Of a DNA stretch of 64,000 nucleotides, positions 1-12,500 are shown piece after piece (position 1 is the stretch's first letter; every line of letters begins with the position of its first letter). Source of the DNA: Arcuatula senhousia (taxonomy: Eukaryota; Mollusca; Bivalvia; Mytilida; Mytilidae). The notes beneath the pieces are model-generated. The model was not told the DNA's origin. It was given only the letters and a program-made list of their open reading frames with translations, and ran no database searches. The DNA lies in NCBI GenBank assembly GCA_963971305.1, contig OZ020307.1, positions 50,341,702 through 50,405,701 on the forward strand, read 5' to 3'. The position numbers and the translations under genes are program-made.

Positions 1-76
1 TGAGATATCTTATATATTTGATAAGATATCTTATAAAATATACGAGATATCTTATAAATTTTATGAGATATCTTTA
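1..76. repeat. AT-rich palindromic repeat
   Basis: Four spaced copies of a self-complementary GATATCTTATA-type core in 76 bp. It may continue left of the window. Confidence 0.6.
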
Positions 77-280
77 AAGAGGAATAAATATAAATATGGC
101 GTGCCATATATATATACCATGCATGCATATTTAATCATTGGAGCAATAAAATTTGCCTCAAAAGTGGTGTCTTACGCTCTGAGAACTTGTGACCACAATC
201 AACACAAAAACACATTAACTGAAAGGTGTGCGTTCACATAATAATCATGTGTAGACACTTGGCACTTTCTAGGGAAATTA

Positions 281-1749
281 TACTGAGTGACAATGAAAAC
301 GCAACACTAAGATGTACAAAAATATAATTTATATCAATAAAGTATAGATTTTAACAATAATTGCAATAAAGTCTTTTAAACATTATGAATGGATCGATTA
401 CAGATTCATTCATAGTCAATTACACATTTTCCATTTTCAATATCGAATGTGTCCTCCATTTGCAGCAACGCATGCACGACATCTCCTTGGCATAGAACGA
501 ACTAAACGACGGATACGGTCTTGTGGGATGTTATTCCACTCATCTTGCAAAGCGATTTCGAGCTGGCGAATCGTGATTGGCGGTGGTTGACGTCTTCGCA
601 CAGCTTGCCCTAGTTGATCCCATAAGTGTTCTATCGGGCTTAAGTCGGGTGAAAAGGCTGGCCACGGAAGTGTTTGCACGTTGTTTGCATTCATAAAGTT
701 ACGCGTGATTCGAGCAGAATGGAGACGAGCGTTGTCCTGTTGAAAAAGATGAAGGTCTTGGTGTGCCTGAAGGAACGGAACAACAGTTGGTCGAAGGACT
801 TCATCAATGTTGCGTTGAACAGTTAAAGTGCCATTTACAACCACCAGTGGTGTACGATAGTTTGTTGATATGCCTCCCCACACCATAACACTTCCGCCAC
901 CCCATCGGTCGGTCTCTTGAATACACGGATCAACATAACGTTCTCCTCTACGTCTCCAAACACGCGAGCGACCGTCACGTGAAAACGTGACTCGTCAGAC
1001 CATAAAACAGATGTCCATTGTCTGTGTGTCCATCGTTGACGTTGCTGGGTCCATGCAAGGCGATTCCGACGTCTCAGTGGTGAAACAATGTTTCCACGAA
1101 ATGGTCGTCTTGCGTTGAGCCCGTTACGACGTAGACGACGTCGGACTGTATTTGCTTCTATCCGCCTTCCGTGTACTCCTATAGTTTCTCGTGCTGTTTG
1201 GGCGGCAGTGCAGAATCGATCACGTAAGTGCTGCAAACGAATGTAACGATCTTGCAGGGGTGTTGTCACTCGTTCTCTTCCTGGGCGAGGTCTGTCGTTA
1301 ACTTAGCTGGTCTGTTCATGCCGTTGGACCAAACGAGTGATTGTCGACGCAGAGCAGTTCATCCTACGGGCAGTTTCACGTCGAGTCATGCCTCCCTGAA
1401 TCATGCCCAAAACCTGGTGTCGTTCGTTGTCAGAAAGTCGTGCCATAATTACTTTGGTTAATGTTCCATCTTAAAACGTGCAATGGGATTTTCAAGGACG
1501 TTAGTTAAGGTTACAAAATTGACTTGTTTTGAAATCAATCATGCATGTCTTTGCACCAAAGTGAAATTTTCGTGCATTATAGTGGACATACGACGGACGG
1601 TAAAACTTTGAAAACCAATAGACCGTGACTTAATCGAAAGATTACTGACGCATGTCGAAAACACTTAACATAGATTTTTATTTTTTATTTTAAAGATTAA
1701 CACAAATATTTTAAAATGTTTAGTGTTGCGTTTTCATTGTCACTCAGTA
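281..1749 (-). mobile_element. Tc1-type DNA transposon, 1,469 bp
   Basis: Perfect 30-bp terminal inverted repeats at 281-310 and 1,720-1,749 start TACTGAGTGACAATGAAAAC, flanked by TA on both sides (279-280 and 1,750-1,751), the usual IS630-Tc1-mariner target. The transposase runs on the minus strand between them. Identical ends suggest a fairly recent insertion although the gene is broken. Confidence 0.93.
437..1446 (-). pseudogene. Tc1-family transposase, broken
   Basis: About 336 codons, the usual Tc1 length. ATG at 1,446. An N-terminal helix-turn-helix segment (TRRETARRMNCSASTITRLV) comes first. The catalytic triad is visible as WSDESRF, QQDNARLH and SPIEHLWD, with 34 residues between the second Asp and the Glu (DD34E). 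Two lesions are seen: an in-frame TAA at 1,305-1,303 (codon 48) and a frameshift near 970-1,000 just after the first catalytic Asp. The product could not be made intact. Confidence 0.92.
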
Positions 1750-1751
1750 TA

Positions 1752-3400
1752 TATTGCTTTAGTAGTGCATAAAGACGAACTGGCCCATAAAAATATACGA
1801 ATGATATTGTTTTACTATGATTTTTTAATAAAAATGCTTTTTTACAACGAAGCAAGAAGCTCCAAGGATTAATCAACATGATTATTACAAGCAGGTTTTG
1901 TTTATGAACCTTTGGCCCGGGCTTTGGCCGTATGAATAAAAATACCTCAATTAAGATTCTGCTAGGTAAATACTTTAATTAAGGAAACTCCACACATTTT
2001 CTTAAGTACTAGTGCTATGTATAAAACTAATTAAACTAAGAATTTCCTTAGTGAAATCTTAGTATCTTTAAACAACGATAAGTGTTATGCATTAAGCACC
2101 TTAATCAAAGAAAATATCTAAGTTTCCACTTCAGTCCAAGGTACCTTCTTTGGTACATTAAGTTTTACTAACACTGTGAAATAGATGCCAACGTTTGTTC
2201 CTCGGGTTGAATTTGAACATTACGTCGAAAAATAACATTAACTTCATACCAATTCTAGCACTCCTAAATTGTCCAAGAAAATTACAATTATGCTACAGTT
2301 TATTCTCCCTAATTACTATGAACAAACAACAATGCAATCATGTAAACGTCAAGAGATTTGCTCGGTTTACGTATACTATTATTCAATCGAATGTCAACCC
2401 TTTCAGGTTCGAGTACACGTTCACATCAAAATGGCTTATTTAGATCGAGTTTTTCAGTATATGAAAAGCAAAAACTGCATATAACATTCAGAAAAAAACC
2501 GAAGCAGGACCTAAATATATTACTTCTTATCAATTTTATGAAGATTTTCATGATTAATTATATTAATTTTAAGTTTTCTTTTTCCGTTTTTGTACACAAT
2601 ATCACTAACACCCTTGCAGGTGGCCTCAAATCTCATGCGACATGACATTGAAATTTAACTAAAAGTGTTCACCAACATGTCAGTTGAGGGGAACAATCGG
2701 GATAGTTTGTTCTTATTCAAAATGCATTTTGAACGCAAAACATTCATACCGCAAAAACCAAGCTATCTTCAACTAAATAAATGTGTCAATATATTAGGGC
2801 GTGTCCATATCTAGGCCCAACATACATAACATACTTTATTTGTCCTGATAATTTGCCGTTTAAGCTGTACATATACTAAGATTTTCCTCAAAAAAGTTCT
2901 AACTGTCCTGATGAACCTTAACTAGTGCAATGGTAAGAAATGTACACATGCATGATTGATCAAATGCGCATGTAAATAAACTTATGCAGGTACACGATTG
3001 AAACAAATAAATTTCATCTTGATAATACAAATATCAACGGTAAATTTGGTTATGCTGTATATCGATATTATCGAAGGACATGAACGGGAAACTAATAACC
3101 ATGGAAAACTAAAATTTAATTCAACAACGACGTATACATTGTAGTCTACTTTGCCTTAAAAGAAATTCAATCTTGCCAATAAATGTTTTCTTTGAACTTG
3201 AAGTTATTAGCATTTGTGATATATACTGAATGGTAAAGTCGAAAGCTATACCACATGCGATTCAAACCCTAGAAATCTATAAGTTCAAACATATTTATTT
3301 ATCCTGGATTGGGATACAAGCTGAATGGTTCTATAAATCCACCTCCAATTTGCAGTTTGAGAGAGCGGCACTTGTAGCTGCCAAATAAGCCTACTTTACT
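1752..3400. other. Intergenic, nothing recognised
   Basis: AT-rich DNA. Short overlapping open frames at 2.2-2.6 kb show no motif or sensible composition, and I do not regard them as genes. Confidence 0.5.
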
Positions 3401-3401
3401 T

Positions 3402-3560
3402 AGCAGAGCGACACGTCTGACGCAAAAATTGCTCACACATGGTTATGTTGCTCCTCGGTTGCTGTCTTCACTAAAGAGATTTTACGGAAGACATCACGCA
3501 CTTATAGACAAGTATGGGATTTCGATCTCTCAGATGAGTGCAGATGTTGGTTTGTCATAG
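3402..3560 (+). pseudogene. Reverse-transcriptase element, C-terminal fragment
   Basis: Encodes TRLTQKLLTHGYVAPRLLSS then LKRFYGRHHALIDKYG and a stop. It is the C-terminal thumb-side region of the RT family also present at 4.8, 18.4, 44.3 and 52.6 kb. Its own 3' tail (family A) follows directly. Confidence 0.75.
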
Positions 3561-3838
3561 GGTGTTGTTTTGTCTTCCTTTACCGGATTTGACACGCTGA
3601 ATGGACTATCGGCGAGGGGTGTGCCATAGCAAACAGGAACTACTTACTCTTCCGGAGCACCTGAGTTCACTCTTGTTTCGACTGGAGTTCGCGTTGTTGA
3701 TTGATATTCAGTTATTTTGTGTTTCCATGTTTAACATGTTGTCTGTTTTTGTCCCGTTCTTGTTCGTGTTTACTGGTTTTGTCTCTGCCCTTTCAGACTT
3801 TTGACATTCGGATACCCCATTGGTACCTCTGCTTCTTA
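3561..3838 (+). repeat. RT-element 3' tail, family A, copy 1
   Basis: Non-coding tail after the RT stop, ending near GGTACCTCTGCTTCTT. Related copies occur at 4.5 (reverse), 21.0, 24.2, 39.2, 51.3 and 53.1 kb (reverse). Confidence 0.75.
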
Positions 3839-4517
3839 CATATGGGACTTTAACGTGCGCAGAGTATTGCTCTCCCAATTGCTCTCTCCAAGTCCAAGGG
3901 GACAACCTTTTTTCGTCCCTCCAAAAAAAGCATCGTTTCTTCTATTGTTCTTTAGCAACCCGAAGGCCATCGACCCAAAGGATGCTATTGATCGATAGTT
4001 TATACAGCATTAGGTGCAATTGTTTAAAGAAGCCTTAAGTCCTTTTATGCTTATATCCCTTGGTCCGTAAGCTTTAAGGGGCTCTCATTTGACCCTTACA
4101 AATGATTATCTGACAACTTCGACCCAAAAGAGACTATTGTAGAGCCTAATAAGATGAAGGTTTAAGGAGGCAACAACTTTTCTCTATCTGCATTATGTTT
4201 CATATTAAAGCCTAAACATGAAAAACGTTGTTTTTTACCTATAAAGGCAATAACCCTCATAAGGGGTCGAAAAACTTTCGATCTTATGCAGACTTATGTA
4301 GAGTTAAGTTTGCGGATGAAGTTGTTTTTGCAAAACATACGCCTTTCTGTGTCTACAAAAGGTTTAATTCCACTTACCAACTATATTTGCAATAAATTTC
4401 ATGGTTTAAGCAAAAGACATGAAAAAAGGCCCTTTTACCATCGCTTATACTTTTAAAATAACAGGCCAAATTCTTTAAATTAAGATGTTTAAAAATTGTT
4501 AAGAGAGGACAGAAGAA

Positions 4518-4776
4518 AGGAATTCGAAAAGTCCGAAAGGGCTACGACGAAACCGGTAAACACGAACAAGAACAGCTCGAAGAAACACAAAACATAAAAT
4601 CAACAGAACGGAAATTAACTACACGAACTCAAGGCGAAATAAGAGTGAGCTCTGGTGCTCCGGTAGAGTAAGCGGTACCTGCCTACTATAACACACCTGT
4701 CGTGTTGCTAATTCAGTGTGTCAAACCTGGTAAATGGTAGACAAAACAAATTTCTACGACAAACCAACATCTGCAC
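4518..4776 (-). repeat. RT-element 3' tail, family A, copy 2
   Basis: Reverse-complement relative of the tail at 3,561-3,838. It lies directly downstream of the RT fragment at 4,777-5,136. Confidence 0.72.
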
Positions 4777-5136
4777 TTATTTCAGAGACAGAAATCCAAA
4801 TATGTCTACGAGTGCACGGTGTCTACCGTAAATTTTTTTTAGTGAAGACAGTAGCCTTGGAGCAATATTACCCCGTGTCAGCAATTTCTTTGTCAAACGT
4901 GACGCTCTGTAAAGGAAATCAATGTAATTCCCGCAAGCTCTCGAGAAACGAATCAACTGTGATACGAAAACTCCATAAGCAGGAGCGGACGGAATGTTGC
5001 TACACAAAAAGGGAAAGTTGACGATTGGAAGGTTGAAGTCATCACATTTGTCATATAGCTTTGTTGAAAGTCTTCCTTGAGAGTCAATTTCTAGATGCAG
5101 ATGTAGCTGTAGACGACACACGACGAGGGACACCAA
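4777..5136 (-). pseudogene. Reverse-transcriptase element, C-terminal fragment
   Basis: Contains LSTKLYDKCDDFNLPIVNFP, SNIPSAPAYGVFVSQLIRFS and LLSSLKKIYGRHRALVD. Same family as 3,402-3,560 and convergent with it. The catalytic palm with the YxDD box is missing (5' truncation). Confidence 0.8.
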
Positions 5137-6238
5137 GTTATGTCAAAAGCCCACACGGACCTTAAAAATTCAGGCTTTGGCTTAATACTACGCCTGACGC
5201 GTGTTTCGTCCGCCCAAGAATGAAAATGCCAATCACTGGATGAACACAAAGTGCAGAAAAAATAAAACGAAATTATACCGAACTGGAACCCAAATAATGA
5301 CAAGTAAAACATTGGTCTGTATAATATCCATTGCAGTGTTATTCTACGATAAAGGTAAAAAATTTCAATTTATTATCATGGCTTTCAGAGTTTCTGGGTG
5401 TTCATTGTTCAAAAATATTCAAACAAATAAACAAGTTTTAATGATTTAAATATGCTACAATACATGTCGTAAAAACAAACCTCTGGTAAGTGTATGACAT
5501 GTAGTAATTTAATTGCAAATATCCTTATTATGTTTGAAATCAATTACTAAAATAATACGCATGTACGAAAACTATCATCACGAACATCTGGTTAACATGA
5601 TATTTCTCACTGATTTGAAATACTTCTTATTCTTGAAACAATGATTTAAAAGATTATTCATTTGGGTAATTCTAATTCATTTCCGTTGGATTTCACATAA
5701 ATGCTAAATATCACATTGATTACACGTTCATATTCATGTTTTCATTACCGTAAAGCAATGATTTTTTTTTATAATATTAATGTTAAACGTAATACAAAGA
5801 TTGCCTACATAACATATTCTAAGTCAAAAAATGATTTTTTCTGTGTAGTTCAATCTAATTCTTTCAGTACATAAATTGAGGATCAAAATGACGGCTTGAA
5901 ATAACAAGATAACAGGTACATAGTAACCTTTTTAACATATTTAAAATCACATTTCAAATTCAAATACTTCTTACATCAAATTAAAAAATAAAAATCAATC
6001 TTAACACTTCAGTTGAATTAAATACACAACAAAAACTATTAACACAAACGACAACAAAAATAGAAAAATATATACACTACAAAATCTGAATTATATTCAC
6101 AAGTAAAACTGTAAAAAAACAAAGTAACCCCTTAAACTTTAAAAGTATGGGGACAGACAAAAGGTATTTGTCAGTGTTCAAGAGACAGAAAAAAATTAGA
6201 TGGTCAAGTTACAAAAGTCAACATCTTCAAATGTTGTA
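5137..6238 (-). other. Probable cadherin 3' UTR and downstream flank
   Basis: AT-rich sequence after the stop codon. It has no open frame that I recognise and no convincing AATAAA near the stop on the minus strand, so the transcript end is not placed. Confidence 0.4.
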
Positions 6239-6515
6239 TTAAACCTCTGTGGTTTCTAGGTTGAGTTCAAACGCCTCATTGTCAAATGTGTGTTTGAAAT
6301 CATCTGATACATGACCGTTTGTCATTGGTGGAAGAACTGTCTCGTCAGGAGTTTGCTCTTTTTGTTTTCGGACACGTTCCAACACTTGCGCAAGCGCATC
6401 AACATCTTCTTGATTAGCAACCTCGTCCTCGTATATGTCCATTACAGCACCTTTCTCTTCCGTTCCGCGAAGCGGTGTTTTCTTCTTGAATTGATTTGAA
6501 TCAACTGATGCCACA
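6239..6515 (-). CDS. Cadherin coding exon 36: C-terminus with PDZ-ligand end
   Basis: Residues 1804-1895 then TAA. Acidic and lysine-rich (YEDEVANQEDVDALAQVLER, RVRKQKEQ), ending in ETTEV. The last three residues TEV fit the class I PDZ ligand pattern S/T-x-hydrophobic. The TGTGGC start after TTTTTAG gives the joined codon AGT. Confidence 0.9.
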
Positions 6516-9500
6516 CTAAAAACAGAACCTTCAATTAAGCATCTAAATATTTAGAAAAAATGTCTATATGTTGCATACCAATCCATGTCCATTGGAAATA
6601 AAGATTACAACCAAGTTTTTACTTTAAGAATTTGCAATAATGACATTGATTTTATTATCAATATCCATCAACGTTTAATGTCTGTAATTTGTTTAAGAAT
6701 GAGTTTGCTAATAAAGCATTCTTATTGGTCGATGATATGTTGAAATATAAAAAAATAGTGGTTACTAACTCATGTTTATTACTATTTTTTAAAGTCATTT
6801 TGTTTTTTCGACTACCATTACAAATCTGTAAATAATAAATTCTTTTATAATAATTTGGACAATCTTTTTTTTTCACTAGAAGACGTTAACTTTGTGAATG
6901 TTGTTACAAAAATATTTTTAATTACCTTGATAAACATCTTCATAAGAATTTCAATATACTACCAAATTGGAATCGCCAATATATGGCAAATATCCAAGGA
7001 GAGACAAATCAATGCAAAGACATAACGAAGAAATTAAAAATCACAATAATCCGGACTTAATACAGGCATTTCAGAAAAAACTTGGGTAAAATCAGGTTTT
7101 GTGGCACATTAAAACATGCCTTCCTCATTTAAACTTTTTTGCTGTTTCCATATTGTTCTTTCTTAAAACATAAGTGCATGGACATGTCATCCAGAGTAGA
7201 ACATCAATAATGTATAATAATTTATTTGCGGGGGAATAGAATTTCGGGGGTTAGAGCACAAAACTGAATCGGTCGGGACAATTTTTTTTTTATTTTGATA
7301 TACACTTTTTAACAAAATATTTTTAATTCGTGGGAATTTAATTTCGTGGATTTTTCTTACCCACGAAATAACCGAAAATTAATCCCCCGCGAATATTTCT
7401 GCTTCTACGTATACAGTAAAACAATTACCTCAAATTATCAATATCAGTATAATGGTCATATTGTATTGGATTGATCAAGGTGTCATACAGTGGATTGGTG
7501 CTGCAAAATAAAATACATTGAAAATATGTATTTCATATGCAATTGAGATAGGGATGTTTTTTAGCGAAGAAAATGTATAATTTAAAAACAAATGTACATA
7601 GAAGGTGTCCCGAATCAATTTACAGCTACAAAATCCAAAACTTAGTTAACATTAAATGTGAATCAAAGTAACAATATTTGTTACATATATATATTTGAAA
7701 TAGAAAAAAGATCTATCAAAAGAGTCATTGTTGAAAGGAAAGACATTACAAATACACATGTATCTGTGAATTACAAACAATTGAATCGGACGATTGAACA
7801 AAACCCTAAGGATATAAAAACCTACCGAACTCGGAGGATCAATTTCAAATTCCCAAGAGAAAAGACAAAACAAGTAAGACAACAAAAGAATTGAATGTTG
7901 CAATATTCCTGACTTGGTATTGGCATTTCTAAAGATATGGTGAGTTAAACCAGATTTTATGGTGCAAAACTTCCTTTTTCTATTTTCTTATAGAGAGTTA
8001 ATACAAAAAACAGAATAATATATTGTTTTACCGGAAAAAGCAAATTATCATCGTTGTAACTGTGAATTCTTTCATATTAAAATTCACAGTAAGGCCTTGA
8101 AAATCAGCAAAAATCATTACAACTCTGTCAATAATTAATCAACAGTACAGATCTAATTTGAACATCAGAAATGAAATTTACCTGGTAGCATATTCATTCG
8201 TGTTCGGATGTTGCTCCTTTTCTATTGAGTCTAAAAACAAACAAATGCTGAACATCAAATTAAAGATTTGACATACTAACTCTTCTGCGTTGACGAACAT
8301 ATCAAAGCAATGAAAATTATCTGTTTAAATTTCAAAATCGTCAACATGGTCAAAACGTTTAAGTTGTTCCTATCGGAACCATAGAATCAGAATCTCGGTC
8401 ACAATTTTGGTTCAACATATTTGGTTTTATTGTTCTTTGCTTTTCATATTCGTGAAGTGGTTGGCAATTTTCAATATTTTGGGTAGAGTGCATCTGATAC
8501 GTCTGAATAACAAGTATCAGTCGTAGCAACATTTATAGCACAGAACTTAGTTGTAATTTTTATCAAGTTTTTTTAAGTTCCAAGTGTTTTAAAAATCGTT
8601 TGTTTTGTATTATATGCATCAATGTCTTTTTTCAAGGATTTTATTGCTTTAACTTTTGAAAATTTAGTATCAATTGAAGATATTTTAAGCAAGTGCTATT
8701 TATTTTACGTATTGCATAGGAAAAGCAAACTCTTGTTTTACAAGTTCAGACATAATGTTAGTCGTAAACATACGTTTTGTGGTTTTAAGTCATATAAATT
8801 ACATTTACCACTTAATATTGTTTTATTTAAACAGTATGTATGTGTTGGAGTTTAACGCCCTTTATCAACGCACCTAGGCCATGTAGGGCGGTCAGTTGTT
8901 AATGGTGGATAAAACCAGAGTACCCAGAGGCAATACCTGAGTACCCAGTTATACCTTGGGAAGGTTGCTGAAAAAACAAATCACATACACAGGCAATTTT
9001 GTTTACGTTAATTTAATGTTAAAAATTTACGTGAAACTAGTTTTAATCGAGGTTCGATTGCTAATTTGACGTTAAAGTTTAACATTTGAAATCACATTAT
9101 TCAACAGGAAAACTAACGTTGAAAAGTTTAACACTGAAAACATTATTTTAACGTTAAAGATATTAACGTTAAACTAACATTAGTTTAACATAAATTAGTG
9201 TTACATTAACGTTAAATCAGTGTTAATCGAGCTTAAAATTAATTTAACGTTAAGACAAATTGCATGGGTACAGTTGGGGAAGTCTTTTTTTTAAATACAA
9301 CGGGACACCTGCTGAGAGTTGATCGGCTAGTCATCAATACTTTATCAATAGTATGATTTTTAACAAGCGCTTTAGACCACTTTGCCACCTAGGCCTCTTA
9401 TTTAAATAAGCACCACCACTAACTGTTAAATCTAGAAGCCTTGTAAAAATTAACTTCGAGGTGAATTGAATCAATGATAGAAAAACATACCCTTTGAAGT

Positions 9501-12500
9501 GGATGTTGTTGCAGCCTTCAGTTTTCTTTGATACCTACACAAAGAAAAAAAAGAGAAATTAAGGTGTGTTTTTTTTCAACGAATTCACATACATGCAGTG
9601 CTATTCCTTTTCAATTCCACCATCCTAAATAACTTTTATACTAAAAAAACAATTGGAAAATGAAACAATGGTTTGTAAATTAGATATCCTTTCACTTGGT
9701 GGTTTTTGTTTGATAAATTGTCTTTCTAAATCAAAATAGGAAACAATTAAGAACATCCTGATTTTAGTGTTCCAGCTTATTATCCCTCATCTTAGTTCAA
9801 GTTTACTCTAAGTCTTTTGGAAGGTTATGTTAGTAAACACATAAATGATAAATAGAGCAATAACTTACTTTGTAATACTGTTACAATAACAGAAACCAAC
9901 AGTCAACACAGCAACACTGAGTAAAGAAATAATTCCAATCATGATGTAAGTTGTCTTTATACCAGTACTGTCTTCTTGTGCAAGTGTGTCTTTGTACTCC
10001 TAGAAGTTTGAAATATTCGCATGTTTATTTGATGTTAGTTGTACTAATTATATAATTATAGATCAAAAAGGTCATGTAGGTATTTATAGAACATCAATTT
10101 CAGAATCTAAAACAACTATGATTTTGAACACAGTCAAAGGCATGCAGAAAACCCAAAAGATCGCTATGGTTCTGATTCGTTTAAACAAATTCAAAGAAAT
10201 GTTTGCTTGAACTAGTTTTATAGCAGCAAACTCCTACCTGGAAATATATTTAAAGAACAAATTGCACAAATGTTCATCGTAAATGATATAAAGAATTGTT
10301 GATTGCTTTTTCGTTTAATTTTGACAAATGACAGCCTGGACAAAAGTTTAAAATAGATTAAAGGTAATATCAGAATTACCGAATTTGGAGGATCAATCTT
10401 AAATGTCAATGAGAAAAGAAAAAAAACGAGGAATACGCACTTGAAAAATTCAAGATCGCAATCGTTCTGACTTGGAACAGGCATTTTAAAAGAAATGGTG
10501 GTTTAAATCAGGTTTAAATGGCGATTTTTTTGGTCAGGTAGTTTCTCAAAACACAAAAGGATTGTGAAAACATTTGGTCAGGTAGTTTCACAAAACACAT
10601 CAGGGTTCTGAAGACATAATAGGAATGTTGAGGTGATCATTTCAGTACAAAAACAAGCCAAACACTAATGAATACAATTACTGACCCTTTCGTCTAACAT
10701 AATATTTTGTTTATTCCACTAATGGCTGATAACGAAGGATGATTTGTTTTAGGGATCGTATGAGACGTATTTTCTTATAAGCTTTGTTTAATTGTCTGGC
10801 ACGGAGATAGCAACGTCGTATCAAAAATGAAAAATATATTTATTATTTATCATTACCTTGACCGAACTAATGGCATATTTCTTAGCAAGAGCTGATAGCT
10901 TATTCCAGTTCTGGTCAAAGATACTACAATGGAAAAAAATATTTAAATATCGTTTGTATTGCAATTATATTCTGCCTAGATTTACAAATTCCAATAAGAA
11001 ATAATATCAGTGATGATTTTACATTTATGATTAAGATATTTTGAATAGTTTAATTATGATTTCTTCTCTGTTTAACAAAAGTTGCATTTAGATTTCTCAT
11101 TACCTTTACATCAATATAAAGACTACACAAAAATATATAAAACGCGAAAACCCCACCCTTTGAAACCACAGTCACTGACTTTTGATTTAAGTCATACTGT
11201 TATAAATGCATTATGGATTAAAATATCACTTATACGAAATAGTACAACACATGTACAGTATACTAACAAATACAATGACAAAAAAACTGAATGCTCAGAT
11301 TGTTGTAACAATGCACTTACATTGTTATACTCTGCTTGGTATGAATCCATGATAAAGATATATTGGTTAATAGATGTTTAAAAAATAACAACTGGTAGTC
11401 CAGTCTGTCCACATTTCCTTGTAAACCATTCATAGACTAGGTATAATTGTGATCGCAAAGCGAGTCACAAATGTCCCCTCACGTACCCCTCTTTGTTTAT
11501 ATCTGGCTTAGTTGATAACATTTTTCTGTTCGCTATCCATTATAATGCTTAGATATCAATTTTCGTTCAAATCGGAATAAGTTAAATTTTACCGGCAGTG
11601 GCGGCCATTTTGAATTTTTTGACATTTTCGAAAACGCACATAAATTCGCCATGCTATAAAACCCCTAGACATCAATTTTCGTTAAAATATGAGCAAGTTG
11701 AATTTTTACCGGAAGTGGCGACCATTTTGAATTTTTCGACATTTTCAACAACGCAAATAAATTCGCAATGCTATTAAACCCCTAGATATCAATTTTTGTT
11801 AAAATCTGAGCAAGTTGAATTTTTACCGGAAGTGGCGGCCATTTTGAATTTTTCGACATTTTCGACAACGCACTTCAATTCGGCATCCTTTAAAACCCCT
11901 CAATATCAATTTTCGTTTAAATCGGACCAAGGTGAATTTTTACCAGAAGTGGCGGCCATTTTGAAAATGGCGGTCGATAAAAAAATTTCGAAACCAAAAA
12001 TGAACTCGGCATATCACTATTACCTTAAAATCCAATTTTCATCAAATTCGGAGCAAGTTTTAAGTTTTGGTTTGGAAATGCAAGTGAAAATTCAACATCG
12101 ATTTCGAGGAGCCATTAAATTAAATTCAGGCCCCTATTTTCCCTATAAGGGGTCGTTTGATTTTGACGAAAAAATCTGATTACACAATTTTACACTCCAT
12201 ACTCTTAATATAGGAAGTTTCATCTTCCTACCTTTATCGAGCGGACAAGTTCACACTAAAGAATACTAATAATAATAATAATAATAAAAATAATAATACT
12301 AAGAAACCGAGCAAAAACAATATGTCCCCGACACTTCGTGTTCGGGGACATAATTAAAAATAACAGACTTGATTAGCAATAATCGACACCTGTCTATTTT
12401 TTTTTTCAATATTGAAGATTCAAACGACAGATTAGTTTATAAAAACAGCAATTGTTCAAAATTTTGAATCTTTTGAACAGTTTATCTGTACTACAGATTT

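Noticed and set aside
1228..1461. Plus-strand open frame over the transposon
   Set aside because: Antisense shadow of the transposase N-terminus.
11796..12179. 127-codon plus-strand open frame
   Set aside because: It spans tandem repeat units and encodes the repeated unit, with no domain.
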